A DNA stretch of 64,000 bases from Thelephora terrestris (lineage: Eukaryota > Basidiomycota > Agaricomycetes > Thelephorales > Thelephoraceae), in the NCBI GenBank assembly GCA_015956445.1, contig WIUZ02000010.1:744001-808000 (forward strand). The letters are read 5' to 3'. Shown piece after piece: positions 46,738-59,092 of this stretch. The position numbers and the translations under genes were made by a program. Under the pieces are notes generated by a model, which was not told where the DNA came from, did not search any database, and was given only the letters and a program-made list of their open reading frames with translations. Position 1 is the first letter of the stretch; every line of letters begins with the position of its first letter.

Positions 46738-49599
46738 CAGTCGTGAGGCCTTGAGGTCCCGTTCCGAACGAAAATGTGTCTTCCTCCCTCCGGGGGTTTT
46801 GTATATGTTAGTGCATGCTATTCTTTGGTTATCTTTGGTGATGCTGTGGACTATTGTGTGCGTAGCTCGCGTGCTTCCTCATTGTTTTCAAGTGTTTGGT
46901 GTACATGTAGTTTGCTCTATCTAGAATATAAGCAATCTTAATTCCTGCCGATCCCCAGCCGTTCATGTGTTTACGACATGGGGCGAATAAAAATCTCGTT
47001 ATCGTCGCTCTTCGCTGCGGAAGGGGGTCCCGTGCGGTCTTTGGTGGTCACCGATTAAGAGAAAGAGAGACTTGCCCATCCGGACTTAACAATTCATACA
47101 AGTTAACCGAATATTTCTCACCAGGGCGGTGGGGGGATCCGCTGATCCTGACCTGTGTCACCGATGTGGTTGCGGGGCACCTGACTGATCGGGCCGACTC
47201 TCCCCGCCACACGATGATCTTTCGAGAGGCGATGAAGACTGAATATGGGTTTTTGGTCTTCCCGCGTAATCGTAAGTCTACTACAACTACGCGACTAGTA
47301 CTTCGGAACGAAGATCGGTACGTTGGAAGAGTGTGTCGGATTGCGTGTGTGTGTGGCTGTCGCCAACGAGCTGGATCGAATGAACGAGTTGGATGATAAA
47401 GACCTCTGGGGGTGTCCGGTGGGCTGGAGATCGCGCCGTGCAAAAAAAATTGCTTAGCCTGGAAGCCCCCCCCCCCTCTCTCTCTCTCGGCGCAGACGAC
47501 GAGTTGGCTTCATCGGAGATCGAATGAGATGGCCAGATTATTGGACGGGTGCGCATCGATTAGATCCGAGATAACTGAAGTGGGTGCTATAGTCTTGAAT
47601 TCAAAGAACGAGACGAAGTTGTGGGTTGGAGACGTGGAATGGCGTGCGATACGCGCAACCAAAGGCGAAAAAAAAAGCACTTGGTACCCCCTCGCTAGCA
47701 CTCTAAAGTCCGGTCCGATGGGACGGTTTAATGAGCGTGGATATCGATATCGACATCTGTCGAAGTGACTGAAGGACTGATTATCTAGAATCAAAGTCCG
47801 CGATTTCGTGATTGCGTGTGCCGACGAAATGAAGTGAGAGATGATGAGGATAAGAAAAAACGAAAATCGTGTGGCCTGAACGCAGAGCAGATAGATGAAT
47901 ATACACTTGGGAAGTGCTAGCGAGCGACTGTTCGAAGGCACGAGGGTCTAATTCACCGGTCGTGAATATGTACGGCCGTCGGAAAGCATTCGCCGCACGA
48001 TACCCACACGGCCGTTGGTTGTATGAGCGTCTATTCAGTCTAGCACAGGTTCGCAACCGATATGGCAGATGTGCAAAAACATGCGGGGGGCTGCTCACGT
48101 TCGCCATCAACCTTGCAGGTCTAGAGCCCCAAGCAAGTCACCGGCGATCTGAAGAGCCAAACCTCCGGGGGGCTGCACATCTCTGCCAGGTGTCCAGCCT
48201 CGCGGGAAGGCAGATCGAACACGCACCGCGAAATCCTCGACTGCGACGAGTTCGAGAGCTTGGGGACCGAGACGGCGTTTATGTAAATTAGCATCGCAGC
48301 TGGCGCGAGGGGAGTTGATTGTGGAACGGTGGCGTTGGACCTTACTTGGGTTTGCAAAAGTCTAGATTCGCTTCCCTTATTTGGAGGGAAGAAGTCCAAA
48401 TCGGGATTACTTGTCGTCGATGCTTGAGCTCGGCTTACACAGCGTCGATCGCGTGATTCGGACACGAGAGGAGGCGGAGATCTGGTGTTTACTAAGCCCC
48501 CGCGCACGCTTGACGGACGGCAAGCGCGAGGACTGTGTCAGTAGAGCAGCAAAAGGCAAGAAGGTGACCGAAATGGGACCTGACGATAAGCAGCAGAGTT
48601 GCGCAGATGAAACCGACAAGCAGCGTGCGCCGGAGGAAAGTGACTAACCGGTATGAAGAAAAAAAAACGTTATGCGATTATGAGATGCAGGACCCCGGAA
48701 GGCCAGTGTCGTTAGGAATTTCTTGGAATCCACCAACCGACATGCGGCAAACGAACGCGATCATCTCCTGGGTGGATCTTGTAGATTTCCTCCCGTCCCC
48801 GTGTGGTATAGCGATGACCCGTGGCTCGCTCTCGTCACAATGATGCCCGCGGTACGCACAAAAGGAAAGCAGGAATCGGTAATGACGTCAATCCAGATGT
48901 TCTTGAATCCCGCTGTGGTTCTTTTCCCCAGATTTACTCGATCGAGGAGGAGAAGGAGGAGGAAGAGCCGACCGACGGAGGAATAGTTCCAGAAGCAAGG
49001 AGACGAACGGGTGGTAGAGAAAAAGAAGCCCGCAAGTCAGGAATCGAACCAGCTCGGGAGTAGCACGTTCAAACGGAAGGGTCCACCCTTCCTATGTGTC
49101 GTCGGCGTTTTCTATAGGCCCACCGCGTGAGAATAATGTAGTGACCGGGGCTGCCGGCGAGCGGGATCGTTTATCAGGAATAAGAAGGGTCAATTCAGAA
49201 TAACCTTCGCCGTTAGGCAGATCCGTTGCAATCCCGAAGCTTCCCAGAGGCACGGTATCGTCGGCATCTGGTAACATTGTCTTAATTGCGATACGTTCAA
49301 CATTGAAAAAGGAGGGATATGTTGATAACCGTTCCTTTCAGAGAAAAGTCCGATCACTCCCGAAAAAGAGGAATGGAAATGACTTACGGGGAAGAGTTCC
49401 TATTGTCTTTAGTCTTGGAACGCCTACGGCCTTTAGATAGGAGATAGAGGGTCGGTGGCGCGCACCCGGGTCTGTCGGTGAACCCGAAGTTCCGACGGAG
49501 GATTGTTGCAGCGGTCAGAAGTGGTCTCACAAACCTCAAAATCGGGTTCGAAACGACCAAAACGCTCGAAACAGGCACCTGGATCTCTCTTCGCATGGC
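46738..49599. other. Intergenic, no recognisable gene
   Basis: 3' flank of copy B, then sequence without supportable genes. Simple-sequence stretches occur: ten C followed by CT repeats near 47468-47488, and (GT)n and (CT)n tracts inside the last introns of copy B. An AAGAAAAAAA run lies near 48656. A TTCGATTCC-like box near 49040 (minus) is not part of a foldable tRNA. Confidence 0.45.
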
Positions 49600-49760
49600 T
49601 GCAGGTTGTATATCTGGTTTATGTACCGGAGTTCTTCAATGACCTTCTGTGTCCATGTCATTCGTTGCTGTTCAATAGGGGAAGTTTCTTCGACAACTTC
49701 GCAAAACATGGCACTGTCAACGGAAGGATCCCAGTTCTTGCTTGTCGGAGTCCTAACGCC
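49600..49760 (-). pseudogene. Relic of an S28 serine peptidase gene
   Basis: The minus-strand frame contains KNWDPSVDSAMFCEVVEE, which matches KNWDPAVGSTVFDKFCEQ in exon 7 of the intact S28 gene (near 53400-53450). The DNA also shares ggatcccagttctt and tcgcaaaac in the same order, with an 8-base gap. The adjoining YINQIYNLQ may correspond to INQTYTSLEE. I cannot find the active-site blocks or intact exon borders around it, so it is a decayed fragment of a duplicate rather than a gene. Its limits are uncertain and it may extend to about 49960. Confidence 0.55.
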
Positions 49761-52203
49761 AGCTACACGTTTGTTCACGTTGGGGGAAAATCCTCTGGGG
49801 ATGCGGGAAACGAGCGCTCGCAAAGACCCGGTCGAGAGAAGTGTATAGCTTCGCGGCCGGAGAGTGGCTTGACGGACGCGGCGTTGTTCGCGAGAACATA
49901 TCGTAAGCGGGGTTTGTCGGAGGCTGTCCACGCTTCGCCTCCTGTGTCAATCGCACCGAGGTTCACTTGAGGAAAATTCGAAGGTCAAGTTCAGAGGGGT
50001 AATGGATACCGTTGCAAGAGATTGGCTTGTAGTCAATATCTAGGACAAGAGCACAGAACGTTTGGGTGCAACACTCGTCCGCAGATGTATAAATCCTACT
50101 GTCTTAGCACGTCAGCCAGTCACTGTGGATTTACCTGCGGGGTCGCAACGTACCTGAAATGGAATTCAAGCGTCGAGTCCGGCGGGGTGACGAGGGTTGT
50201 TCCCCATACTCAGAGGGTACGGGGCGCTCGTATGCACCGCTCTTTCGCCGGTATACGAACCTCACTGTATGGGGAACGTTAGCAAGTCGCTGGAGTCCTA
50301 CCACCGCAGCTGTAACATACCTGAGAATAAATTATAGGCAGATCGTCCCTTCCATTGGAGGGTATGCGAACCGTTCCACCCTCAGGCTGTCTGGAGAAAT
50401 ACTGCGACGGGAACCAACGTGTCCATGCGGTGGAACCGGGCCCCCAAAACTCACAAACGGAGCATGGGGAACCAAACGACACGCACCAATCGTCTCCCCG
50501 TCCCAGAGTTCTCTTTCTTCAAGGCACCCTACTGTCGCCAAGTCCCAAATTGCAAGCGGGATCGCACCGGATACCCGGGCTCCGTTCGAGTGGCGTGACC
50601 GAGGGCTACTTAAAAGTTAATACCGATCAAGGGTTTCTTGGTGCACAGGGTTCGGGAAGTTCGGCGCGCCTTCGTGATAAACACGTGTAAATCAAATAGC
50701 AAGGACTCCTCATCCGGCAACAGCATCCGAAGGCAAAAAAACGAGACCGATGGAATACCAGTTGGCAAGCGAATGCACCCTCGAACGTGCGCGATGCCAG
50801 GACCGTAGAACGCCGTAGCGCGCCCAAGCGGAGATATCTCAAATACCCCCCAGCGGCTTTCGAGATTTGTCCGATTTGTGAAATGAAAAACACATCTCGG
50901 AGATCAGTAGACATTGGATTTTTTGGTCAAACGGAAACGGTGTGTTCGGCCCTGGCTCTTCAGACCTACGTCAGATCTTTAGAATCCGCGGATCTAAACT
51001 ATCAGGGATAAGGTCGAGAGCCGCAGAACGGAGGGGAATGAGAAACCATATAGCCACCGAACAATCGTGAACGATTAATAGAAACGAGGGTACCGCCCAC
51101 TGCGATGGTTTGAAATGGAGCCCGACCTCGGTCACCGCTAAGCTCCGAACAAAGGAGAAAGAAAGGAGGGGATGGAGGGGGATGGGGCAGTGGTTTGGTA
51201 AAGCATCAGGACGATAGAATGGAGGGGCGGTGATTTAGAGGTGGCAAAGATGAAGGGGGGGTGAAAGAGATAAAGATGGAAAGGAGGGGGGGTCTAGACT
51301 TCTCGGATCTCGAGGCACCGGCTTTCGTTGAGTCATAATAGGGGGGAGGGGAAGAAGCATTTCAAGGGTCCGGACGACCCGTGCCGCGCATTAGGCCTAT
51401 GTCCCCAAAAAAAGGGGAGTGGTGACCACACAGCCGTTTTACCGAAGCGTGGGGGCGGGGGAAGCGGTCCCTCAAACAGATGACCATCAAAGGGGGAGGC
51501 GGCGCATATTGATTAAAGGCGGTGGATTCGGAGCTTGCTAACCTGACGCTCGAGACTTCAGACACCTCCGGCGATCTCGAGATCTCAAGATTTGGGCTGG
51601 GAGGCGCGGAGAGGGTCCAGACACACACAAAGTTGGTGCGCCGATCTCGTGAGGTTAAAATGGGGGCAACACTCGAATTAACGGGGGTGTTCGTGTCATT
51701 CAAACCCGCGCAGACGAAGCACAATCGAGAACCCAAGCTCAAGGAGAACCCATCAATACGAATTGCGAGAAGGGTACAAATCGTTTTGGAGCATGGCTTC
51801 GAACAGTGGACACAGCTTGCGCGTTAAACTTGAATAGCAGAAAGCGACGATCAGGACTTTGGAAAAAAAAAAGAAACGGGGGAAAGGGAGGTCCTACTAC
51901 TAGAGACGGGGTTGCGGTGACGTAGGACAAAGAGAGGCGGAGAACCAGAGCCTCGACGCAACCGATAACCTCAGAACCTCGATCACTCAATGCAATTCGC
52001 AATACACAGCATCTCAGTCAGGGTTATGATCTCCAGTGGCCATGGCTAGAACCTCAGATCCTAGATCTTGGGGATCGCCCCTCAATGATCCTGCCAACGC
52101 AGGCCAGACGAGCACACCCAAACGTGATTGAACAATGATCTACTCGTTCTTTCCTTTTCCAATTCATCAAGAAACTTCTCCCCCCGTGTTCGCAGACCAC
52201 AGT
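49761..52203. other. Intergenic, possibly decayed S28 duplicate
   Basis: This interval lies where the N-terminal exons of the 49.6-kb relic would be expected, but I cannot recognise them. The stretch 51160-51360 is strongly purine-rich on the plus strand (runs of G and A). 52029-52203 is the 3' flank of the intact S28 gene and reappears, diverged, at 61879-61990. Confidence 0.45.
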
Positions 52204-54689
52204 CTAGTCCTTTCGTTTGAAATCCTGGAGCCAAGCCTTGACAAATTCCACTTCCTCCCGATGAATCTTCTCAATCTCGGCCGGTTCTTGCTTAGGGTCT
52301 CGCAGTCCGTTTTCGTCCCAATGATGCACTCCATCTGCCGCCGGTTTTGTTATTTCCGGACAGTTGGTCGAGGGTGACGTCAGGGGTAGACAGCGTCGCA
52401 CGGCCACCGGATGAACAGGAACAAGCATAACCAATGCTTAGTAAGGTGGGCAATGTAAGGGACAAAGAGACGTACTCGGAATAAGCTTGAATGGTTCGTT
52501 AACTGTATCTGGCCTCTCCGGTGCGAAGTATTGACTATGCGGTGTCATGGGTCTCCAGGGGTCAACTGTACAAAGGTGGCCAGCATCAGCTTACAGATAA
52601 TGAAGATCAAGATGATTGCGATCCGGGGGTTGTAAACGGGAAGAGGAGCGTTAATCTCGATGAGGGGCGATGATACAGTGTGTGATATAGGTGCGGAAAA
52701 TGCAGCGCCGGGGCGAGAAACGCGAAGTAATCGAAGGGAAACACACGACCGCACCTTCTCCGTCTATTATAGCAAGTCTATCTTTCGCAATGAAGAAACT
52801 TCCCAGCACATTGACAGAACTGACGTTCGGTAGCGGTGGGACCGTAAAATATTCTCCAGGGGGGAACGCTTGGCGACAGATCTTGGATTCGTTCTCAAGC
52901 GTGTGCAAGCGAGAGACGATCCGGGGGGAGTTCTCGTCCGGTGGTGCGGTCTGTTCATCGTGAGTTCGAGTCAAGGAGCCCGACGTCAAGATAGCTCGGA
53001 CGTACGAAAAAGTACCCCCACTGCGTGCAAACTTGGAACGTCCAAGGCCTCCAAGTCTGATCCAGAGTGGTCACCTGGTATTGTGTATCATTAAATGTCC
53101 CGAAGCACTGAGAAAAATCTCCGTCAGAAACAGGCAGAATTAAAAAAAAAAACTGGGCACAGAACTCACCTGTTCGACGGTTTGTCCCGTTGGGCACTCC
53201 GGAAGGACATTCTGTTGTAGTGTGGGTCCAAGAAACAGGCCGGACTTTGAAGGAACTCACCTTTCGAACATATGCGGCATAATTTAGCAGCGAGAAATCG
53301 AATCCAGGGGAGCCGATCAACTGCGTCACATCCCCCATGTCCACGCCCGTAGCGTTCACGGCTTCTTCAAGCGATGTGTACGTCTGATTTATCTGCTCGC
53401 AAAACTTGTCGAACACCGTGCTTCCAACCGCAGGATCCCAGTTCTTATCCTGCCAAGATTCGAGCGCCGTCTGGTAACCAGGTAAATTGCCGGCTTCCAT
53501 CCGCTTCCCAGTTGAATACTGACCTCAATCGTAGATACGAAATCGTAATCGTGTTCCAGTCCCGAAAGACCAAACAAAGATCTGACGGCTTTCCTTGTGC
53601 CAGATCGTGAGAGCATGTCGTCGATCGTCACAGATAGGTTCTCCAAATGCTGCGAACACTTCCGATTTGCGTATGTGCGGATGACATCCATATACTCCCA
53701 CAGTTTTATGGAAGCATGGGTAACCCCTGCAAGGAACATCGGGTTTTAGGACCTCAGTGGGTGGGTCAAGCTCAGGCACGCTTACCGCTCGAAGCAATAG
53801 CTCCGTAGACCAGGTCCGGGAATAGGACTCGCATGTGGGCGGCCCGAGCTCCAGCATAAGATCCCTACGTCGCTAGTAAGAAAGCGGAACACACGTAGGT
53901 TACGTACACACATACACCATAATAGATCCAGGGGGTATTGGGTGCGGTCAAGTCCTCGTTAATGCCATCGAATTTCACGTTGGCCATGAAGTTCGCAGAG
54001 TCTTGCAGGGCTTGCTCGTTGGTTAACCACCTGAGAAATCACGTCAGCGTGGCTTCACACTTTGTTACACAGCCCAATTTATTTACCGAAGGGAATCGGT
54101 TGTCAGGTTGGCGACAGGTATCGAATCGCCTGGATTCTTGATGAGCGCAGAACGCTCGAAGGCACCAGATTGAGGGGATCGACTGACCGTAGTAGCTGTG
54201 AGGAAGCGGTATGAAAAGCGAGATCCATGAGAATGATTCTGGGCAAACATACCGGTGCTCCAAGACGATGCCGATTCCTCCAGTGGCGTTCGCGAGGATT
54301 TCCGCGATGCCAGTATCTAAGAAGGGCAGCCTATCCTCACCGCTCGTCTCTCCGCCATCAATCACAATGACCGGGCCATTGGAACCCGGGACGTAGTGCC
54401 GCTTATTGACCCAGAATCGTTGCTTGAAAGTCGGCGAGCCTTGAGAGAAATGATCGAGAGGCTGGGTGAACCATTGCGCTGGAAATTCTTCGGTCGCGTT
54501 CGTAGCGGCCACGGGTCCGCTGGGTGGAGAATCTTGAATGGTAAAGCGGACGAATAGGAGGTTCTTTGGTTGCCCGTGTCGTTCGAGGAGCTTGCGATTG
54601 ACGGCTTGCGGACTGTGTGCAAAGGCGGCAGCTTGCAAAGAAAGAGAAATCAAGCCACAGAGGTGCAGGAAAGCAGACGAGAGCCTCAT
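52204..54689 (-). CDS. Secreted serine peptidase, family S28, 12 exons with an 8-nt microexon
   Basis: Exons, 5' to 3': 54253-54689, 54188-54195, 54087-54129, 53916-54030, 53786-53864, 53524-53726, 53261-53470, 53170-53211, 53006-53107, 52755-52950, 52476-52565, 52204-52334. All junctions are in phase, giving 551 residues. The N-terminal MRLSSAFLHLCGLISLSLQA is a signal peptide. S28 landmarks: WFTQPLDHFS, VIVIDGGE, LEHRYYGDSIP, the nucleophile box GGSYAG (S203), KNWDPAVGS, TWRPWTFQVCTQWGYF, DGEVDPW (D480) and NGVHHWDENG (H512/513). S28 enzymes (prolyl carboxypeptidase and dipeptidyl-peptidase II relatives) cleave next to proline; a vacuolar or extracellular location is likely. Exon 2 is only 8 nt but is required to write the conserved RYYG. 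Intron 10 is long (189 bp). A decayed copy lies near 49.7 kb, and 3'-end pieces near 61.9 kb. Confidence 0.9.
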
Positions 54690-55061
54690 CTTGTCTTCTG
54701 GGGGTGTCGTTGACAGTGGTTAGGTTCCAACAGTCACCGGTGGAGGCCGGCCATGATTTCATTGCACCAGAATTGAACTGTCAGAGGCTTCCCCGCTGTG
54801 GTCGGATGATCATGATGTCTGGCGGCACGTGACTGGTCCACTGCCGTCGAAACTTAATCCCAGCAATTTAAAGACCACATACATAGTCTCCTATCCACCA
54901 TTGAAAACTGGGTCAAATAGAACACAGAAGGAAAGGGAAGAACTATTACAAGACACGAGTAATCTATCCGATACATATCCAAGAACTTAGATTTTAGACA
55001 CCACTCCGGGCATGCGCGAACGGCCGTCGGCTGAGCCATCCAACAGACAAGCTTCGTGAAC

Positions 55062-56078
55062 CTAAGCCTGATCCAAAAAATCATCACGCTCATACTCGTC
55101 ATCATAGCGATCACCTCCATCGTCGTCGTGCTCAGCCTCGTTCGAATCGTGCTGATACCCATATCTCTCTTCAACCCTCTCCGCCCACACCTCTACATGC
55201 TGCTCCGCATCTATTCGATCCGACAAAGATCCGTCCTCCGTGGGGAATTTGGGATCGTTCGCGTGGAGTACCGAACCAGAGCTCCCCAAAGGAAACCCAG
55301 ACCTGGGATCGACCACCTCATGCGCGCGTACCCCACAGCCCTCCGCACTGTGCCCAATCCCCAAAAATGCTCTGAGAAGCAGTAATGCGCAGCAAGCGAA
55401 CAAGATAGCGACGACTTTCGACAAGGTCGACAGAGCGGGAATTCCACGGATGGTGAATGGGGATGAATTGGGGGCGGGGTACTCCTGTTCAGGTTCTGGT
55501 TCTACCGGTGAATTGGGGGGACTCAACCCGGTAGCGAGCTTGGTTCTCGGCTTTTTGTGGCTGGATCTCTGTGCGGAAAACGGCGAGTGCGCCCTCGTTG
55601 ATTTCGTGGTTGACAGAGGATGTAAGTGCGGTGGAGAGAATGTTGACCCTTGCCTGCCTGGTTTCCTCAACTGATCCTGCGACGAACTTCGCCGTGGTTT
55701 TGGGGTGACGAGGACCGGCTGCGACTGTGAATATTGGTACGGATTTCGATAAGAAGGTTTCGTAGTCCCAATTGGAGGAGTTCTTGTGGGGTCCAATCCT
55801 GAAGCGTGCGCCTCAGACGAGGACGACGGTCCGTTGGACCGAGTGGAGGTGTCAGGCATAGGCAATGGCTCAGAGTGTCGGTGCGGGAGATGATTGTTAT
55901 CGCTATCGTCCTTTTGACGTTGGAAGTTGGGAGGATTGGAGTGAAGATGGTTTCCCAAGTCAGAAAGGGAGAACGTGCCAGAGATAACGTTCCCAGGACC
56001 AGCGTAAAGTTTTGAGGAGTGTGCTCCGGCGTTAATCAGGTCGGTCCCAGCCGAGCGCCGCTCCCTCTCGAAATCCAT
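55062..56078 (-). CDS. Single-pass membrane protein of unknown function
   Basis: An uninterrupted 338-codon frame beginning with ATG and ending 372 bp upstream of the S28 start, same strand. The first ~205 residues are hydrophilic and low-complexity (Ser, Pro, His, Arg; e.g. LPMPDTSTRSNGPSSSSEA and PKPRRSSSQDQLRKPGRQGS). One transmembrane helix follows at about 213-236 (LSKVVAILFACCALLLLRAF). The last ~100 residues end in a very acidic tail (EAEHDDDGGDRYDDEYERDD). No signal peptide, so a type II or tail-proximal anchor is possible; which side each end faces is unknown. I recognise no family. The C-terminal half and downstream sequence recur as a diverged relic at 62350-62800, which supports this being a real, once-duplicated gene. 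Confidence 0.65.
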   Translation of the reverse strand: MDFERERRSAGTDLINAGAHSSKLYAGPGNVISGTFSLSDLGNHLHSNPPNFQRQKDDSDNNHLPHRHSEPLPMPDTSTRSNGPSSSSEAHASGLDPTRTPPIGTTKPSYRNPYQYSQSQPVLVTPKPRRSSSQDQLRKPGRQGSTFSPPHLHPLSTTKSTRAHSPFSAQRSSHKKPRTKLATGLSPPNSPVEPEPEQEYPAPNSSPFTIRGIPALSTLSKVVAILFACCALLLLRAFLGIGHSAEGCGVRAHEVVDPRSGFPLGSSGSVLHANDPKFPTEDGSLSDRIDAEQHVEVWAERVEERYGYQHDSNEAEHDDDGGDRYDDEYERDDFLDQA

Positions 56079-58556
56079 TCTTGCTTTGAAAACTGGTGAG
56101 TTCCAAGATGCGAACGGGAAGGCGATTCGTTTGTGAGTAGTGGTTCGTACGACCCTTAGGGGTCTGAATTTACCCCAGATTCAGAAGTTCAACATGGCCC
56201 AGCGCGTGACGTCAGGTTTCCCGTCGATCACGCGATCGAACCGCAACGACAAGCGACAAACGACCCAATCGCAAGATGAACGCGCAGCGGGGAAGCTATC
56301 CCAAGTTACAGAACATTTGACTGAAGCTCAAGGCCTCTGATACCGGTAGAGGATCCCGCACGGCAAAAACGACGCGTATCTTTCCCCTCCTTCGTGTCAT
56401 ACCGTCCGCGGGTGTTTTTACCCTTAGAATGCTGCTGCCATACGGTGAACCTAATATGGATTGGCATTTTGTAATGAAGGACTCGCTGTCGTTTGCCCCA
56501 CCCGGTGACCAGCTGCCGACTATATTCGACCACCAATATCTAGTTTTCACGAATGACTACCCCTCATCCAAACCAAAAGTCAAGCGGCTGCTGTGGTGTC
56601 GTCCACCTACGCTGACCTGTCGTCGCGTGAGAGAGATCCGGAATGTAGCAGGAGAAAAATGACGGACACAACGTCTCCGCATTCTGCAATCCGCCCCATC
56701 CTTCTCGGCCGCGGTTAATTCCTTCCTCTCGTCAATTTTTTATGTTCCGTTTCCACCCCGTCACGATAGCCCTTCCCCCGTCCACGTCGTCATGCGTGCC
56801 TCATTTCCAGGATAGTGACGGCTGAATATATCTGGCAATCTTGCAATGCGCTATCAGAATTGAAAATGTAGGCTGATTCCTGCACCACAACTGGTTGAGA
56901 ATCCTCCGCCGAATGCTATCCGCTATCAAGTTGTGAGCAGTAAAATTGCGAGGCGAATCCGTTTCACCGAGCCCGTCAGCGCGGATGGCATTGCTGGGGG
57001 GGGGAGTTGCGAAAAGAGGAACCCGTCCTTCGCAAAGTCCCTTATAGCGGCTCCAAATTTCCCCAACGGAGGTAGTGGTTGTGGCAAATTCAGGAACGGT
57101 GCGGGACGACAACCGTTCTCGAGGCTAAAGGTGGACGTCGAACTCTTCCTCACCCCACAAAGAGCGTGCCACGGATAATAATCGGGGTTCTTCTATATCC
57201 ACGTCCAGCTACCATCCTCTGTGGGGGATACTACCTTGAATGAACGCAATCGGGGGTCTTCGAAGAGAGATAAGCTCGATTGGAACCAATTCCGGGACAG
57301 ACAGGTGCCCGCCTGCTATAAAATGAGCACGACGTCTTTCATGTGCCGTCTCATTCGAAGAGTTCCCGAGGGCATGAACTGTTGCCTGTCAAAATCGTTC
57401 AGTGATTCGCCAGACTCTGTGTAAGTGGGTCAAGTTAGTATCTTCCATGTACTTGGACAGTGAACCAAACAGGTAAAGTGGACTCCAGGCCCACGAATGG
57501 ACTCCGAGCGGAGTGCTCGGGTGCTCGAGAGCGATCGTCTACGAGGGCACGGTGAACAGAAAAACGTCACAAATGTTAGTCGGATGGAAACCGAACATGC
57601 GTTTCCTGCAGCTCGCCGGCGGTTCCTCCACCAGGGGAGTTCGTCACCGACCCAAATGGACGTAGGTTTTTGAGGGCTTCAAACGCTGTCAACAACTCCT
57701 CTGCCGAACAGTAGATCGAGATTGGTTGTGCAACCGAAGCGAAGGCTTCATCACACCTAGCCCTGTTCAATATATCCCATGACAGAAACTTTGTCTCGTC
57801 GCGGCAACTTCCAGCAGTGAGTAAGGGGTGTTGCCTGGATGCGGATACGCCAAGCATATCTTGAAGCGACTCAAGGAGCGCTTCAACGCAACGAAACGAT
57901 GAAGAGGAGACACAAGTAGGAGCGGTGATAGGTCGACCCGGCGGATAACGTGGGCGGTGAGATAGGACCAGACCTCCAGCGGTACTTGGACCGACAGGGT
58001 GTTGGACAAACGCTGTCGGGGATTGCCGACCACAATAGCGACTTCTCAGATGAGTATCATTATCTTGCAACGAGGTTTAGTGAGCGCTGCCTGTCCGAAT
58101 ATTCATGAACCCACGGGATTTCCAATGCGGGGAAGGACGACGATGATTTCAAGGACTCTCGAGCAATACACAAACTCGCGGTTCAAGCTGAAGAAAATAG
58201 TACGGTTGCTTCGCACACCGTGACGTCTCTGTACTAGTTGGGCAGGAATATGGGTGAAATTGGTGACATGGCGTACTAAAAATGGGGGACCCATACATCT
58301 GAGGGTCAAAGCGGATCGAATAGAACACCCACCGTCTAGTGCGTTTTGATGTTGACATCGTATTCTCCGGATTCCAGATGACGACGATCCGACGCTACGA
58401 ACAGTTCCCTTTGAAGATGTGGATTCAAATATCCAGATGGACTCGGGTGTGCGCGATGCAAACCTTACGGACAGTCACTCGCTGGAAAATCATAACCACG
58501 GGAAGGGCTCGTTGTGATAGAGGGGTATCACTATCTATATCACATAGGAGAGGAAG
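56079..58556. other. Intergenic upstream of the membrane-protein gene
   Basis: Promoter side of the membrane-protein gene and 3' side of the PLAC8 gene. No further gene is supported; the minus-strand frame 57576-58070 (164 residues) has no recognisable domain. Two segments, 56155-56240 and 58230-58395, reappear in diverged form at 61560-61650 and 62190-62345. Confidence 0.45.
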
Positions 58557-59092
58557 TTAATACGACTGCTTGCCATAAGAGTTCTCCTCCAGCTCAATCT
58601 CACGAGACTCTTGGACAAGGTCACAAGGAGCGCAGCACCACGTAGCAAGGAAATCGGTGAAACCGTCCCCGGCGATGTTGTAACGGCCACGAGTGCTGCT
58701 TCGTTGACCCATCTGCGCAACAGTTGAGTTCCTCCACGGTATAAACCAGTAGCCACCGACGAACGAACCTGCAAGAGACACGAAACACCGAGGATACGAG
58801 TAACAGCGTATCCCAAACACTCGCTAGTGAAGACTTCGCCACCAGATGGATGGGGCGATCCACGCGTAGCGAGATGATCGAGCCTGCTGGTTATCTGAGA
58901 GTACACGATGCAGGGACAGAAGGTGGCGATGCAACCTGGGCAAGAGGGTGAGCTTCAACAACCCGCAACGGGCTGAGTATGGGCGAACATACAGGTGCCA
59001 CAGTCACTGAAGCATCCGAACAAAGAGTTTGACCAATCACGCTTGCCATCTGCGTCTAAAGGCATGTTATCGGCGTTGGAAGCGATCTGCAT
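58557..59092 (-). CDS. PLAC8 family cysteine-rich protein, three or more exons
   Basis: Exons 58993-59092, 58769-58935 and 58557-58712 (introns 57 and 56 bp; GTATGT..GCCCAG and GTTCGT..GCGCAG) give 140 residues. The PLAC8 signature is clear: LDADGKRDWSNSLFGCFSDCGTC, CCIATFCPCIVYSQI (the CCxxxxCPC motif), a hydrophobic stretch after SECLGYAVTRILG, and the C-terminal RGRYNIAGDGFTDF..WCCAPCDLVQESREIELEE. PLAC8 proteins are small membrane-associated proteins tied to cell-size control, cadmium resistance and calcium or metal handling in different organisms; the role here is unknown. The ATG at 59092 is the first Met in frame, but relatives usually have a slightly longer Pro/Gln-rich leader, so a further 5' exon beyond an AG at about 59095 is possible. 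Confidence 0.85.

Noticed and set aside
49030-49080. tRNA-like TTCGATTCC box on the minus strand
   Set aside because: The bases around it do not form a five-pair T stem and no acceptor or anticodon stem could be matched.
55240-55674. Plus-strand frame opposite the membrane-protein gene, with a match at 62543-62794
   Set aside because: The match between the two plus-strand frames reflects duplication of the minus-strand gene; the opposite frame has no independent support.
57576-58070. Minus-strand frame of 164 codons
   Set aside because: No recognisable domain and partly overlapped by other frames; not enough to call a gene.
58535-58906. Frameshift in the PLAC8 gene near 58769
   Set aside because: A 56-bp intron (58713-58768, phase 0, with a CTCAAC branch-like site) explains the frame change and restores the family motif, so no mutation is needed.
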